Origin: Candidatus Fokinia cryptica
GTDB lineage: Bacteria > Pseudomonadota > Alphaproteobacteria > Rickettsiales > Midichloriaceae
Length of the DNA stretch: 64,000 bases
Direction: 5' to 3'
Assembly (NCBI RefSeq): GCF_034359305.1
Contig: NZ_CP110343.1
Location: 21,823 to 85,822, forward strand
The notes below the pieces were generated by a model, which ran no database searches, was not told where the DNA came from, and worked only from the letters and a program-made list of their open reading frames with translations. The position numbers and the translations under genes are program-made. Below, one piece after another: positions 1-9,515 of the stretch. How positions within the stretch are numbered: the stretch's first letter is position 1; every line of letters starts with the position of its first letter.

Positions 1-759
1 GAAAAAGAAAAGCTAAAGACAGTATATGAGAGATTGGAGGTAGAAGGAGAAAAACTTGTAAGGATATTACAGGACTCACGAGAATATATAGAAACACATC
101 CAGAAGTAAAAACTGAGAAAGAGAGAATGACATTATTGGCTCATAAAATGAATGAGTCATTTACTGAAGCAGATATACTACATAATAAAGCAGATAAAAA
201 GGAAATAGAAGGTAAATATGAAGAAGCAGCTGAGCTTATGAAGCAACAAAGAATCCTTGTCGAAGAAGGTGCTAGATTTGGTGAAAAGATGCGTGATCTA
301 ACAGCAGTGATTGTCGAAACATCAAAATTGTCCGATAAAAATGTTACAATGAAAGGTCATGAGAAAATTGCAGATAGGATGTATACTTCGGTACACGTTC
401 ATGATAAAAGCAGCTTATTTATCTATAGTTCTGAAAAATTTGCAGAGGCGTTAAAATTATATGCAGGTAATATATATTTCTGTAAGCCTAGATATGTTGG
501 GCATTATAATCCCGCTATATTTAGTGGAGAAAGAAAGAGTGAGATAAAAATTCTCCCTATGTGTACGCGAAACTTACCAAATTGTTGTCCAGGCAATGAG
601 ATGTCAATATTCGACGTATTCCATCCTCATTTTAATTTTGACGAGATAGATATGCTCTCACTTACTCAAGGTAATGTTGTATATACTAATTATGATGGTC
701 AAGTTGAATATTCTACTGGCATTGATGATGCAATAAGTATTCTTTCTGATACTCAATAA
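1..759 (+). CDS. Hypothetical coiled-coil protein, 5' end outside the window
   Basis: The reading frame is open from base 1 to the TAA at 759, so this is the C-terminal 252 residues of a longer protein; a TTG at 34 is possible as a start but nothing favours it. The first part is rich in Glu, Lys and Leu with heptad-like spacing, as in a coiled coil (roughly residues 1-110 of the fragment). The last part is more globular, with aromatic residues and a Cys-Cys pair in the motif NLPNCCPGN. No signal peptide or membrane segment is visible in this portion. I do not recognise the family. The next gene, fusA, converges on it across a 249-base gap. Confidence 0.6.
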   Translation, partial: EKEKLKTVYERLEVEGEKLVRILQDSREYIETHPEVKTEKERMTLLAHKMNESFTEADILHNKADKKEIEGKYEEAAELMKQQRILVEEGARFGEKMRDLTAVIVETSKLSDKNVTMKGHEKIADRMYTSVHVHDKSSLFIYSSEKFAEALKLYAGNIYFCKPRYVGHYNPAIFSGERKSEIKILPMCTRNLPNCCPGNEMSIFDVFHPHFNFDEIDMLSLTQGNVVYTNYDGQVEYSTGIDDAISILSDTQ

Positions 760-1008
760 ATCCTAGAAATTTATCAATCTCCACAAAAATATTATCCTTC
801 TTGCTTGGTATTATACAGTCCCACCTAAATGACTTACAGTTCTTAATTTTTATCTCTTGTCAACACCTATATTTTCCTCCCTCACCTTAGATCTCACAAC
901 TCAATACCTTCTCCATACTGATCCTTCTATCCTCCTCTTTCCTTTTATATTCACTTTTTAATCCTTTCCATCTAACTCTTTTTTTTTATGTATTTCCTAC
1001 ACTCCTCC
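760..1008. other. Intergenic region with extreme C-over-G strand bias
   Basis: This spacer lies between the convergent ends of the coiled-coil gene and fusA. Between 841 and 1008 the plus strand has about 53 C and only 4 G in 168 bases, so the RNA continuing from fusA would be almost pure purine plus U. I see no hairpin followed by a T run, no tRNA and no credible ORF. Confidence 0.6.
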
Positions 1009-3105
1009 TTATGCTTTCTCTTTATTAATTATAGCATCACTTACTGCTTGTGGCACAAATTCATATGAATCAAACACCATTGTATAATTGGCTCTTCCCT
1101 GTGTCGCAGATCTCAAAACACTAACAAAACCAAACATAGTCCCAAGAGGAACCTTAGCAGTGATCACTTTTCCACTGTAATTATCTTCAATTTCTGTTAT
1201 TCTACCGCGTCTGCTATTTAGTAAGCCCATTACATCTCCCATAAAATCAACAGGAGTCACCACCTCAACTTTCATTATCGGCTCCAAAAGCCTAGGACTT
1301 GCCTTAGCCATCCCCTCTCTGAAGGCTGCTTTTGCGGCAATCTCAAATGCTAATGCACTAGAATCTACATCATGGTATGCTCCATCGGTAAGCACAGCAC
1401 GAAAATCCTGTAACTTATACCCAGCAAGTACCCCATTTTCCGCAGCATCATATATACCATGCTCAATTGCTGGAATGTACTCTTTCGGAATCGCTCCTCC
1501 AACGATTTTATTCTCAAATTTTATCCCTGTCTCGCCATTCTCAAGTGGTGCGAATGTAATAATAACACGTGCAAATTGCCCTGCACCACCTGTTTGCTTT
1601 TTATGTAAATAGTCTACAGTATAACTCTTAGTAATTGCTTCACGATAAGCAACTTGAGGCTCTCCATGTCTTACTTCTAAACCAAATTCTCTTTTCATCC
1701 TATCAAGAATAATATCGAGATGTAGCTCTCCCATACCTGCTAATACTGTCTGACCTGTTTCGTGATTCACTTCAACTCTTAAACTTGGATCTTCATTACT
1801 AAGTTTATTAATCACCAAACTCATTTTTTCTTGATCTGCCTTGTTTTTTGGTTCTATAGAAATTTTTATCACACTCTCTGGAACTTCAATTTTTTCTAAT
1901 ATTACTTTTGAACCTGCTTTTGAACATAAAGTATTACCCGTACTAGTATTCTTGAGGCCTGCAAGAGCTACTATATCTCCGGCTTTTGCACTTTTTATAT
2001 CCTCTCTCTCATTAGCGTGCATAAGCAATATTCTACCAACTCTTTCATCAGAATCTTTAGAGGTATTAGTCAGTGCAGTACCGCTTTCAATAGAACCGCA
2101 ATAGATTCGTACAAATGTGATTGAGCCAACAAATTTATCATTCATTATCTTAAATGCAAGAGCGACCGTCTGCTCTTTTTCAGAATGAGAAAATTCAACT
2201 TCTTCATTTTTCGCAACTGTCAAAGCTTTAATAGGTGGTAGATCTAAGGGACTAGGAAGATAATCCACAACAGCATCTAATATCATCTGCACTCCTTTAT
2301 TTTTAAAAGCACTTCCACAAAAAACGGGAAATATAGCACACTTAATCGTAGCACGACGTATACATTTTTTTATTTCTTGAATGGTTATTTCCTGCCCGTT
2401 CAAATACTTTTCGAAACACTCTTCGTCATACTCTATTGCACTTTCTATTATCAGACTACGAAACTTTTTAGCTTCTTCCAACATATGATCGGGAACTGGA
2501 ATTTCATCAAACTTAGCACCATTATCATCACTACTCCAACGAAATCCTTTAAATTCTACTAAATCCACTATTCCAACGAATTGATCTTCCGTACCAATAG
2601 GAAGCTGCATAAGCACTGTCTTCACTCCAAATCTATCATTCATCATGTCAATACAACGCATTAGGTTGGCACCTATCCTATCCATCTTATTTACGAAGCA
2701 TATTCTCGCTACATTATGCTTATTTGCTTGTCTCCAAACAGTTTCTGATTGAGGCTCAACACCACTCACAGCATCAAAGACAGCTATAGCTCCATCTAAA
2801 ACACGCATAGACCTTTCTACTTCGATGGTGAAATCTACGTGTCCCGGCGTATCAATTATATTGATTCTATAATCAAGATTATTCATTTTCCAAAAGCACG
2901 TGGTAGCAGCTGAAGTTATAGTAATTCCTCTTTCTTGTTCTTGCACCATCCAGTCCATGGTAGCACTACCATCATGTACTTCACCAATAGAATGAGATTT
3001 CCCAGTATAGTAGAGTATTCTTTCAGTAGTTGTAGTCTTTCCTGCATCAATATGAGCAGCAATACCTATATTTCTATATCTTTCGGAAGGAACATTAACA
3101 CTCAT
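1009..3105 (-). CDS. fusA: Elongation factor G
   Basis: EF-G is the translational GTPase that drives tRNA-mRNA translocation on the ribosome and, with RRF, ribosome recycling. The 698 residues match the usual full length. The GTPase P-loop [11 protein letters not shown] is at about residues 17-27, the G3 motif DTPGH near 86 and the G4 motif NKMD near 140. Domain IV, with GGAGQFARV and the loop GAYHDVDSS, and the C-terminal domain V are also present. The gene ends a minus-strand str-type operon after rpsL and rpsG. The tuf gene that often follows fusA is absent here, since the next gene is convergent and unrelated. Identification is certain. Confidence 0.98.
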   Translation of the reverse strand: MSVNVPSERYRNIGIAAHIDAGKTTTTERILYYTGKSHSIGEVHDGSATMDWMVQEQERGITITSAATTCFWKMNNLDYRINIIDTPGHVDFTIEVERSMRVLDGAIAVFDAVSGVEPQSETVWRQANKHNVARICFVNKMDRIGANLMRCIDMMNDRFGVKTVLMQLPIGTEDQFVGIVDLVEFKGFRWSSDDNGAKFDEIPVPDHMLEEAKKFRSLIIESAIEYDEECFEKYLNGQEITIQEIKKCIRRATIKCAIFPVFCGSAFKNKGVQMILDAVVDYLPSPLDLPPIKALTVAKNEEVEFSHSEKEQTVALAFKIMNDKFVGSITFVRIYCGSIESGTALTNTSKDSDERVGRILLMHANEREDIKSAKAGDIVALAGLKNTSTGNTLCSKAGSKVILEKIEVPESVIKISIEPKNKADQEKMSLVINKLSNEDPSLRVEVNHETGQTVLAGMGELHLDIILDRMKREFGLEVRHGEPQVAYREAITKSYTVDYLHKKQTGGAGQFARVIITFAPLENGETGIKFENKIVGGAIPKEYIPAIEHGIYDAAENGVLAGYKLQDFRAVLTDGAYHDVDSSALAFEIAAKAAFREGMAKASPRLLEPIMKVEVVTPVDFMGDVMGLLNSRRGRITEIEDNYSGKVITAKVPLGTMFGFVSVLRSATQGRANYTMVFDSYEFVPQAVSDAIINKEKA

Positions 3106-3151
3106 CGCAATAAAAAAATCAAAACTTTTATAATCTCCGTACGAAACGAGA

Positions 3152-3625
3152 TTACCATTTCAGGTGAGCAAAAGCTCTATTAGCTTCAGCCATTTTATGT
3201 ACTTCTTCGCGTTTTTTCAATACAGTACCACGAGATTCTACAATCTCAGCAAAACATGCTGCCAGAGAAGCCTTCATTCCACCTCTCTTTCTGTTATTTC
3301 TAGCTTCACTAATAATCCACCTCATTGCAAGAGCAATACCACGACGTAAACTAACTTCATGAGGTACTTGATACGTAGCTCCTCCTACTCTTTTAGAGCG
3401 TACTTCTACTAAGGGTCTCGATTTCTCTATACACTCTGAAAACATGACAAGTGGCTCGATTTTTTTCGACTCAGCAACTTCTTCCATTGCTTCATAGGTT
3501 ATAAACTGAGCTTTTGCCTTTAAACCGTCGTGCATCATGTAATTTATAAATCTTTGAACTACAGAATCAGAGTATCTGTGATCCTTTGGTATCTGTCTTA
3601 TCTTAGCACGAGAACGTCTAGACAT
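3152..3625 (-). CDS. rpsG: 30S ribosomal protein S7
   Basis: S7 binds the 3' major domain of 16S rRNA, nucleates assembly of the small-subunit head and lies next to the E site. The protein is 157 residues, the usual length, begins MSRRSRA and has the characteristic basic N-terminus and the segment [12 protein letters not shown]. It sits 28 bases after rpsL and 46 bases before fusA on the same strand, the conserved str-operon order, so it is almost certainly co-transcribed with them. Confidence 0.97.
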   Translation of the reverse strand: MSRRSRAKIRQIPKDHRYSDSVVQRFINYMMHDGLKAKAQFITYEAMEEVAESKKIEPLVMFSECIEKSRPLVEVRSKRVGGATYQVPHEVSLRRGIALAMRWIISEARNNRKRGGMKASLAACFAEIVESRGTVLKKREEVHKMAEANRAFAHLKW

Positions 3626-3653
3626 AGTAAAGAAATTTACTTATTAAACAAAA

Positions 3654-4031
3654 TTAACTTTTAGGGCGCTTCGCACCATATCTAGAGCGAGATTGCATTC
3701 TATTTTTCACACCTTGCGTATCTAAGGTACCACGCTCTACATGATAACGAACACCTGGCAGATCTGGCACACGTCCACCTCTTACAAGAACAACGGAATG
3801 TTCTTGTAAATTATGTCCTATACCTCCTATGTAAGCTATCACTTCAAAGCCAGTAGTAAGTCTAACACGAGCTACCTTACGCAACGCGGAATTAGGCTTC
3901 TTAGGAGTAGTAGTATACACCTTCGTACAAACACCACGTCTCTGAGAGCACCCACACAGAGCAGGAACTTTTGACTTCCTTTTCTTGTTTACTCTTACTT
4001 TATTTCTTATGAGCTGATTAATCGTTGGCAT
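3654..4031 (-). CDS. rpsL: 30S ribosomal protein S12
   Basis: S12 sits at the decoding centre of the 30S subunit and influences accuracy; it is the classical site of streptomycin-resistance mutations. The 125 residues include the hallmark [18 protein letters not shown] around residues 40-58 and the C-terminal segment DLPGVRYH near 90. The Lys positions altered in streptomycin-resistant mutants appear as the sensitive form (PKKPNS). It starts four bases after the stop of the upstream DUF2335 gene, so the membrane protein and S12 are probably on one transcript. Confidence 0.97.
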   Translation of the reverse strand: MPTINQLIRNKVRVNKKRKSKVPALCGCSQRRGVCTKVYTTTPKKPNSALRKVARVRLTTGFEVIAYIGGIGHNLQEHSVVLVRGGRVPDLPGVRYHVERGTLDTQGVKNRMQSRSRYGAKRPKS

Positions 4032-4035
4032 AAAT

Positions 4036-4530
4036 TCATTTAACCTTTCGCGTATTACTCTTTTTCAAAACGACGCCATTACCAAAATCCCAACTCTGCT
4101 TATCTTTATAAAACATCGGAACAACGCATAATCTGCCGTCAAGAAAAAACATTCTCCTAAATAGGTAATACATTACTACTGTGAATGTCAAGCCTAAAGT
4201 ACTAGTAAGTAGCATTACAGGCACACTATTCGTGATTTTATAAGCAACAACTGATGTGAATATAAATGCAAGTCCGGAAGTAAAAGCTAGATAATTCATG
4301 ATTTGAATCATAAGACCAGTTTTATATGAATATACCTTATCCAACTCTCTTTGCCTTTTTACGTTTTGAAAAACCATTTGTACTAATGTTCTAGAGATAC
4401 CAGGACATATCTCTTCATAACTTTCTAGAAATGCTGGAGATGGGAAAGCACCAAGATTAAGTCTTTTTATCTCATAAACTAACTCATCTATATCCTTTGC
4501 ACTACATTTATCACGATATGTTTTATTCAT
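4036..4530 (-). CDS. DUF2335-type predicted membrane protein
   Basis: A 164-residue protein with a soluble N-terminal half containing the segment [17 protein letters not shown], which resembles the DUF2335 signature (a YxEIxPG core followed by a helix rich in Gln and Arg). Two hydrophobic segments follow, at about residues 92-112 and 116-136, and then a basic tail. DUF2335 proteins are small bacterial membrane proteins of unknown function. The stop lies only 4 bases before rpsL, so it appears to be the first gene of the str operon here, an unusual position. The family call is by eye from the motif and the two-helix layout. Confidence 0.7.
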   Translation of the reverse strand: MNKTYRDKCSAKDIDELVYEIKRLNLGAFPSPAFLESYEEICPGISRTLVQMVFQNVKRQRELDKVYSYKTGLMIQIMNYLAFTSGLAFIFTSVVAYKITNSVPVMLLTSTLGLTFTVVMYYLFRRMFFLDGRLCVVPMFYKDKQSWDFGNGVVLKKSNTRKVK

Positions 4531-4579
4531 TTTTTCCCTGTTTTTGTTTAGCTATTTGCTTTATTCATATGGAATAATA

Positions 4580-5788
4580 TTAATGAGGCGTCCTATATCT
4601 TTTTACCAACGAAAACACTTTATCCAAATACAATATAAAAATATTATTTGCAAAAACACTACACGCAGTAATTAAAGGATCTAACACTATATACAACATG
4701 GTAATCACCATGCCAAGTGTTTCATCAAAACAAAGATAATTTTCTAATATAGGTATCATCACAATAATAGTGCCGCCTGGTACTCCCGCACCAGAAAATT
4801 TGGTTAAAACAAACCATATAGTAAAAAGCATATAACTAGAATATGACGGCATCACAAAACCGTTTGTCAATAATATAGTAATGGCTAAAAGTGGTATAAA
4901 TATTGCATCTCCAATCATATGAGTGGTAACAGTAGCATTAGCGGATGCTACACATAATTCCTTATTGCGAGTACCATTTTCTATATTTCTTATTGTAAAT
5001 GGCAGAGCAGCTAAACTAGACATCGTACAAAATGCTGTCATTACTGGTACAATCGCACCTGCTATATTTTCCTTCCAATTCCTCAACGGATCTATTAATA
5101 ATGTTCCTCCAAATATAGCAAACAGATAACAAGTAATACTAATACAACTTATAATCATGAATTCTCCACTAAATTGCATCAGATCATAGAACGTTTTTTC
5201 ATACACTAACTTCATCACAAAGCCAGCAACAAACAGTGGTAACAATTGAAAAAATAAATTACGCAAAAAGAATACGCATGCTTTTTCGACATAATTAGTT
5301 ACTTGAATAATAAAAGCGTTAATACTTATGTACCATTTTTTTCTAATACCTAACTTCCCAAAAATTACACATAAAACACTCGCTAAAAAAGCTTCTCCAT
5401 TAGAAAGGGATTTTATCATAGGAAGTATAAATGCTGGCTTCAAGCAGCCATCATTCGATATCTTTTGCAACAACATATCACTAGTATTAGAAGCAAGAAA
5501 TGAATATCCTACAATTCCAGCAAAAGTCACCGCTAAGAAATTAGATATTATTATAGTGAGTAGTATTACAAAAATAAAAACAATACTTTCCGTCACTATT
5601 CTGGAAAAAGCTTTATAAATAGAAGAAAAAATTACAAAAGGTATCACGCTCATTAAAATATTTTTAAGAGCTATACTAATACCAAGTAATATCTCTTTAC
5701 AGCTAAGTGAAATGATACTTTCACATGTTACTATTACTATGCATAGCAATACAGTTGCAAGAATCGGAAAAAACTTCAAAAACAACAT
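4580..5788 (-). CDS. SDF-family dicarboxylate/amino acid:cation symporter, copy 1
   Basis: An inner-membrane secondary transporter of the SDF (DAACS, GltP-like) family with many hydrophobic segments. The best-conserved part is the C-terminal transport core: the HP1 region with FCTMSSLAALPF, the HP2-like loop GAGVPGGTIIVMIPIL and the last helix with LDPLITACSVFANN. The TM7 NMDGT motif reads HMIGD here, and the TM8 arginine that binds acidic side chains in archaeal GltPh is isoleucine, so the substrate may not be acidic. I chose the ATG at 5788 (402 residues); a TTG at 5833 would add 15 residues. A divergent paralogue lies at 12106. It is divergently transcribed from cutA. Confidence 0.85.
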   Translation of the reverse strand: MLFLKFFPILATVLLCIVIVTCESIISLSCKEILLGISIALKNILMSVIPFVIFSSIYKAFSRIVTESIVFIFVILLTIIISNFLAVTFAGIVGYSFLASNTSDMLLQKISNDGCLKPAFILPMIKSLSNGEAFLASVLCVIFGKLGIRKKWYISINAFIIQVTNYVEKACVFFLRNLFFQLLPLFVAGFVMKLVYEKTFYDLMQFSGEFMIISCISITCYLFAIFGGTLLIDPLRNWKENIAGAIVPVMTAFCTMSSLAALPFTIRNIENGTRNKELCVASANATVTTHMIGDAIFIPLLAITILLTNGFVMPSYSSYMLFTIWFVLTKFSGAGVPGGTIIVMIPILENYLCFDETLGMVITMLYIVLDPLITACSVFANNIFILYLDKVFSLVKRYRTPH

Positions 5789-5886
5789 AGTAAATGCCGG
5801 ATAAAATATTATGATGTGAATACTTATAAACAATCTAAGTATCTAAAGCACTAGAGTCTACCTGCTTTTTTAATCTATTTTCGAAT

Positions 5887-6219
5887 ATGATATCAATTAT
5901 TTATACTACCTTTAAAACAGAACATGATGCAAAAGAACTAGCAATGAGAATATTGCACGAAAAGCTTGCATTTTGCGTTAACATGATACCGAAAATCACT
6001 TCTTTTTATATTTCCGAAACTGCAATACAAAATAGTGAAGAAGTTGTTCTCATTGTAAAGACTATGGAAAAATATGAGGATGAGCTCATAAGATTCATTT
6101 CAAAACATCATCCTTATGATATTCCTTTTGTAGCAAAAATAGCTTCAATCTCTAATGATAAATGCAATGATTTATACGTAAGTTGGCTCAAAACACTTGA
6201 ATTAAGCAATATTTCTTAA
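5887..6219 (+). CDS. cutA: Divalent-cation tolerance protein CutA
   Basis: A 110-residue protein matching the CutA1 family, small trimeric ferredoxin-fold proteins linked to copper tolerance in E. coli but of unclear biochemical role. Recognisable family features in order are the N-terminal strand IIYTTF, the EKLAFCVNMIPKITSFY segment and HPYDIPFV near residue 79. Length is normal. It opens a plus-strand run cutA-recR-lnt with gaps of 18 and 6 bases, so the three are probably one transcript. The 98 bases between the ATG at 5788 on the other strand and this start must hold both divergent promoters. Confidence 0.93.
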   Translation: MISIIYTTFKTEHDAKELAMRILHEKLAFCVNMIPKITSFYISETAIQNSEEVVLIVKTMEKYEDELIRFISKHHPYDIPFVAKIASISNDKCNDLYVSWLKTLELSNIS

Positions 6220-6237
6220 TCTGCATTTATTACAACT

Positions 6238-6846
6238 ATGAAGTCGACACATCCTTTCAATAATACGATAACTCTGATGAGAAGATTACCAACATTCGGT
6301 AATAGATCTGCTCAAAGAGTACTTCTGCATCTCACCGAAAATAAAAACTTACTCAGAGAAATAATCACCGCATTGCACATTATAGATGAAAAAGCTCAAA
6401 AATGTGATATATGTTGCAATATTGACGTTGAAAATCCATGCTATATATGCAGAGATGAACGGAGAAATGACTCCGTAATATGCATAGTGCAAGACGTAAA
6501 TGCTCTCTGGGCTATGGAAAAAGCACATGCTTTTAAAGGAAAATATCACGTCCTTGGAGGACTATTATCAGCATTAAATAATGTTACTCCTACATCATTA
6601 CCTATAGAACAATTACTCTCTAGGATTGCTAACGATTCAGTAAAAGAGATAATAATTGGTATAGGTGCAACATTAGACGGACAAGTAACATCACATTATA
6701 TATCTGGTATTATAGCAAAAAATAATTACAACATAAAAGTATCAAAAATTGCATTCGGTATACCAATGGGAGGAGATTTAGATTATATGGATGAAAGCAC
6801 TCTGAAAGTTGCCTTAGAAATGCGTACAAATGTCACACCAGTATAA
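6238..6846 (+). CDS. recR: Recombination mediator protein RecR
   Basis: RecR works with RecO (and RecF) to load RecA on SSB-coated single-stranded DNA during gap repair. The 202 residues show the N-terminal helix-hairpin-helix region, a Cys4 zinc motif (CDICCNID then CYICRD) at about residues 57-74 and a Toprim domain beginning ICIVQDVNALWAME. Length is standard. The TAA at 6846 is six bases before the lnt start. In many alphaproteobacteria recR sits beside dnaX and ybaB; that linkage is not present here. Confidence 0.95.
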   Translation: MKSTHPFNNTITLMRRLPTFGNRSAQRVLLHLTENKNLLREIITALHIIDEKAQKCDICCNIDVENPCYICRDERRNDSVICIVQDVNALWAMEKAHAFKGKYHVLGGLLSALNNVTPTSLPIEQLLSRIANDSVKEIIIGIGATLDGQVTSHYISGIIAKNNYNIKVSKIAFGIPMGGDLDYMDESTLKVALEMRTNVTPV

Positions 6847-6852
6847 ACGACG

Positions 6853-8454
6853 ATGAATTACACTAAATATATAATATGCTTTATTGCAGGCATACTTCTT
6901 ACTTTAGGGTTTGCACCATATCATTCTTTTACAAGTACTCCAGTAAGTTTTTTTACGCTCTTTTATTGCATCTATTTTTGTAATAAAAGCCATACTGAAG
7001 CATTCAAAAGCGGTTTCTTCTTCAATTTAGGATATCTATACACCAGTCTATCATGGCTGAAAGATCCACCATTTCTAGCAATACCGGAACAGAAATTAGT
7101 ATGCTACTTACTAGCAGTTGGATTATTCACAATAGCTATTCCAACATTAGCACTGTTTCAAGGATTATGTGCAGTTGTTTTTTATCATTTGGAAAGATAT
7201 ACGACAAAGAATTCTAAACGTATAGCAATAAATTCAATAATAACATTTAGCGTTCTATCAGTAGCATTCGAAGATCTAAGACACTTTATTTGTATAAGAT
7301 TTCCGTGGAATCCACTTGGTCATATTTTACTAAATTCTAGAATTCTTAAACAATTCATCTCATCAGTTGGAAGTTGGGGAGGAGGACTATTAGTAATATT
7401 TTTCTCAATTTTCATCCCAGCTCTTTTTTTAGGAATGCTCGATAAGAAAGATAACAAAATGTATATCTCTATATTATGCTTGCTGATTTGTTCACTTTTA
7501 GCTCAATACATTGGTATATCACAATACCAAGAAAATCATACTAACTTACTCCAAAATGCGAAAATCCACATCATACAACTCAACCATCGCAAGGAAGTTA
7601 ATATATCAAATTATGAATCATTGTATAAACTGAATAATGCAACACATACAGTATTAAAAAATAATACTCGAAACCATAACATAATAGTTTTTTCCGAAAG
7701 TGCTTTTCCATTCTTATTATCTAGAGATACTCCATTTGTTGAATGTGTAGAATGTTTATATGGTAACCTCGAGCTAATAATAGGAGCAGATTCATACTCA
7801 AAGCATCAGATAGGACAACGCGTAAACTACACGCATTATAACTCCATGATACATATAGATCATTCAGGAAGAATTAAAACTATTTATGATAAACGAGCTC
7901 TTGTCCCGTTTGGAGAATATAATCCTTTAAAATTCATATTACAGTCTGTTTACCCTCTTGTATCTATTAACATAGAGGAATATACAGCAGGCTCTAGTAA
8001 AAGCACTATCATTATGGAGAATGGTAATATTAGAGCTGCACCATACATATGTTATGAAATTATTTTTGATTGTTATTATCTCGATAATGTTAAAGGAAAT
8101 GAAAACGTCATTTTAAATATTACAAATGATATATGGTGCTCTGGTACCATAGGAATGCAACAACATTTCTCACACGCAATAACTAGGGCTTTAGAATATG
8201 GAAAATCAGTTATTAGAGTTTCTAATAATGGAATTAGTGCCATCATTAATCCACTTGGAGATGTAATAAAAAAGAGTGAAATGGATACGGAATGTATAAT
8301 TTCCTCCGATATCATACCATCCACAAAAAATACTTTATATCCACAAATTGCATATCCTTTAAGAATATTTTTATATGTTCTCTTGATACTCCGAATTGGA
8401 ATGCATTTCATCTCTAGAGATAAACATTATTTACGTAATGGTGATATAGTATAA
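6853..8454 (+). CDS. lnt: Apolipoprotein N-acyltransferase
   Basis: Lnt adds the third acyl chain to the N-terminal cysteine of lipoproteins at the periplasmic face of the inner membrane. The 533-residue protein has about eight N-terminal hydrophobic segments followed by a nitrilase-like periplasmic domain and a final membrane anchor. The Glu-Lys-Cys catalytic triad is visible: Glu in VVFSESAFPF, Lys in YDKRALVPFGEY and Cys in PYICYEI. Its last 28 bases overlap the convergent pseudouridine synthase gene. A functional Lnt is relevant to the lipoprotein adenylate kinase at 40887. Confidence 0.95.
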   Translation: MNYTKYIICFIAGILLTLGFAPYHSFTSTPVSFFTLFYCIYFCNKSHTEAFKSGFFFNLGYLYTSLSWLKDPPFLAIPEQKLVCYLLAVGLFTIAIPTLALFQGLCAVVFYHLERYTTKNSKRIAINSIITFSVLSVAFEDLRHFICIRFPWNPLGHILLNSRILKQFISSVGSWGGGLLVIFFSIFIPALFLGMLDKKDNKMYISILCLLICSLLAQYIGISQYQENHTNLLQNAKIHIIQLNHRKEVNISNYESLYKLNNATHTVLKNNTRNHNIIVFSESAFPFLLSRDTPFVECVECLYGNLELIIGADSYSKHQIGQRVNYTHYNSMIHIDHSGRIKTIYDKRALVPFGEYNPLKFILQSVYPLVSINIEEYTAGSSKSTIIMENGNIRAAPYICYEIIFDCYYLDNVKGNENVILNITNDIWCSGTIGMQQHFSHAITRALEYGKSVIRVSNNGISAIINPLGDVIKKSEMDTECIISSDIIPSTKNTLYPQIAYPLRIFLYVLLILRIGMHFISRDKHYLRNGDIV

Positions 8455-9515
8455 GTGGCTAATACTTCCATATCTTGTCTTAACTGAGCTTCAATTGTAA
8501 AATATTGCTCAGTTATAGGATGTGTAAAAGATACAACTTTTGAATGCAAAAGTTGCCTTTTGACTTTTGATAAATCATTGGAAATTTGTTCGATTATTTG
8601 AACTTCATTAGTGTCACTTTCGGTCGCTAATTTTTGTAACCTTGCAATAAGATGCTTTACACATTTTTCTTTAGAATATACTAAATCTCCTATAACAGGA
8701 TGACCATGCTCGCTCATATGTACTCTAATCTGATGCGTGCGCCCTGTTTCTAATTCGCATTCAACAGCACTAAATATATTCGATATATTTCCTAATACTC
8801 GGTAATTTGTGACAGCATATTTTCCATTTTCATTCTCAGCATTTTTCATCTTAACATTATTTGAGTTCCTATCTTTCACAATATAACTAGCAATCCTCAT
8901 TACTGGAGGAATTGGCACTCCATATACAAAGCATATATATCTTCTTCTCATTTCCTTATTTCGTATTTTCTCAGAAATTTTATTATGAAATATTTCTGTT
9001 TTAGCAATGAGCATCACTCCACTAGTATCTTTATCTAAACGATGAACTATTCCAGCTCTAAAAGAATCACTAAATGATAATTGCAAACCCACAACACGAG
9101 ATAATACATCGGTGAGAGTGATAATTCCCGAAGTTCCTGCTCCGTGATGAACTATAAGATTTGGTGGTTTATCTATGGCAAGAAAATGTTCATCTTCATA
9201 AAGTAATCGTATATCATATTCAGCAAAAATATCATTCATACTCTTCTTTAAAGTAATAGCATCTGAGATGTGATTTTTTGCCACAAATAAAATTTGTATG
9301 ATATCGTCTCTTTTAACCTTATGGGATGACTTTACAATAACATTCTCATTACACGATACGAATCCACCCACAATTAGATTTTGCACTGAATTTCTAGAAT
9401 AGATCGTACCATCGTATGCCGAAATCGTTTTGAGATTACAAAGTATGAATGAGTCTATTCTTAGACCAGCACTATCATTATCCACACATAACTTACATAC
9501 CGCACTTTCATTCAT
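8427..9515 (-). CDS. RluA-family 23S rRNA pseudouridine synthase (RluC/RluD type)
   Basis: The enzyme isomerises specific uridines of large-subunit rRNA to pseudouridine. The 362 residues comprise an N-terminal S4-like RNA-binding domain (about residues 10-80) and a catalytic domain with GIVHRLDKDTSGVMLIAKT, whose Asp is the nucleophile, followed by the conserved TGRTHQIRVHM. Choosing between RluC and RluD requires a tree. The ATG directly abuts the gltX stop, giving a minus-strand operon pdxY-gltX-this gene. The C-terminus overlaps the 3' end of lnt by 28 bases. Confidence 0.92.
   Translation of the reverse strand: MNESAVCKLCVDNDSAGLRIDSFILCNLKTISAYDGTIYSRNSVQNLIVGGFVSCNENVIVKSSHKVKRDDIIQILFVAKNHISDAITLKKSMNDIFAEYDIRLLYEDEHFLAIDKPPNLIVHHGAGTSGIITLTDVLSRVVGLQLSFSDSFRAGIVHRLDKDTSGVMLIAKTEIFHNKISEKIRNKEMRRRYICFVYGVPIPPVMRIASYIVKDRNSNNVKMKNAENENGKYAVTNYRVLGNISNIFSAVECELETGRTHQIRVHMSEHGHPVIGDLVYSKEKCVKHLIARLQKLATESDTNEVQIIEQISNDLSKVKRQLLHSKVVSFTHPITEQYFTIEAQLRQDMEVLATYTISPLRK

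Noticed and set aside
1841-3183. Several plus-strand frames opposite fusA and rpsG
   Set aside because: They are antisense shadows of strongly conserved genes, with no motifs or start context.
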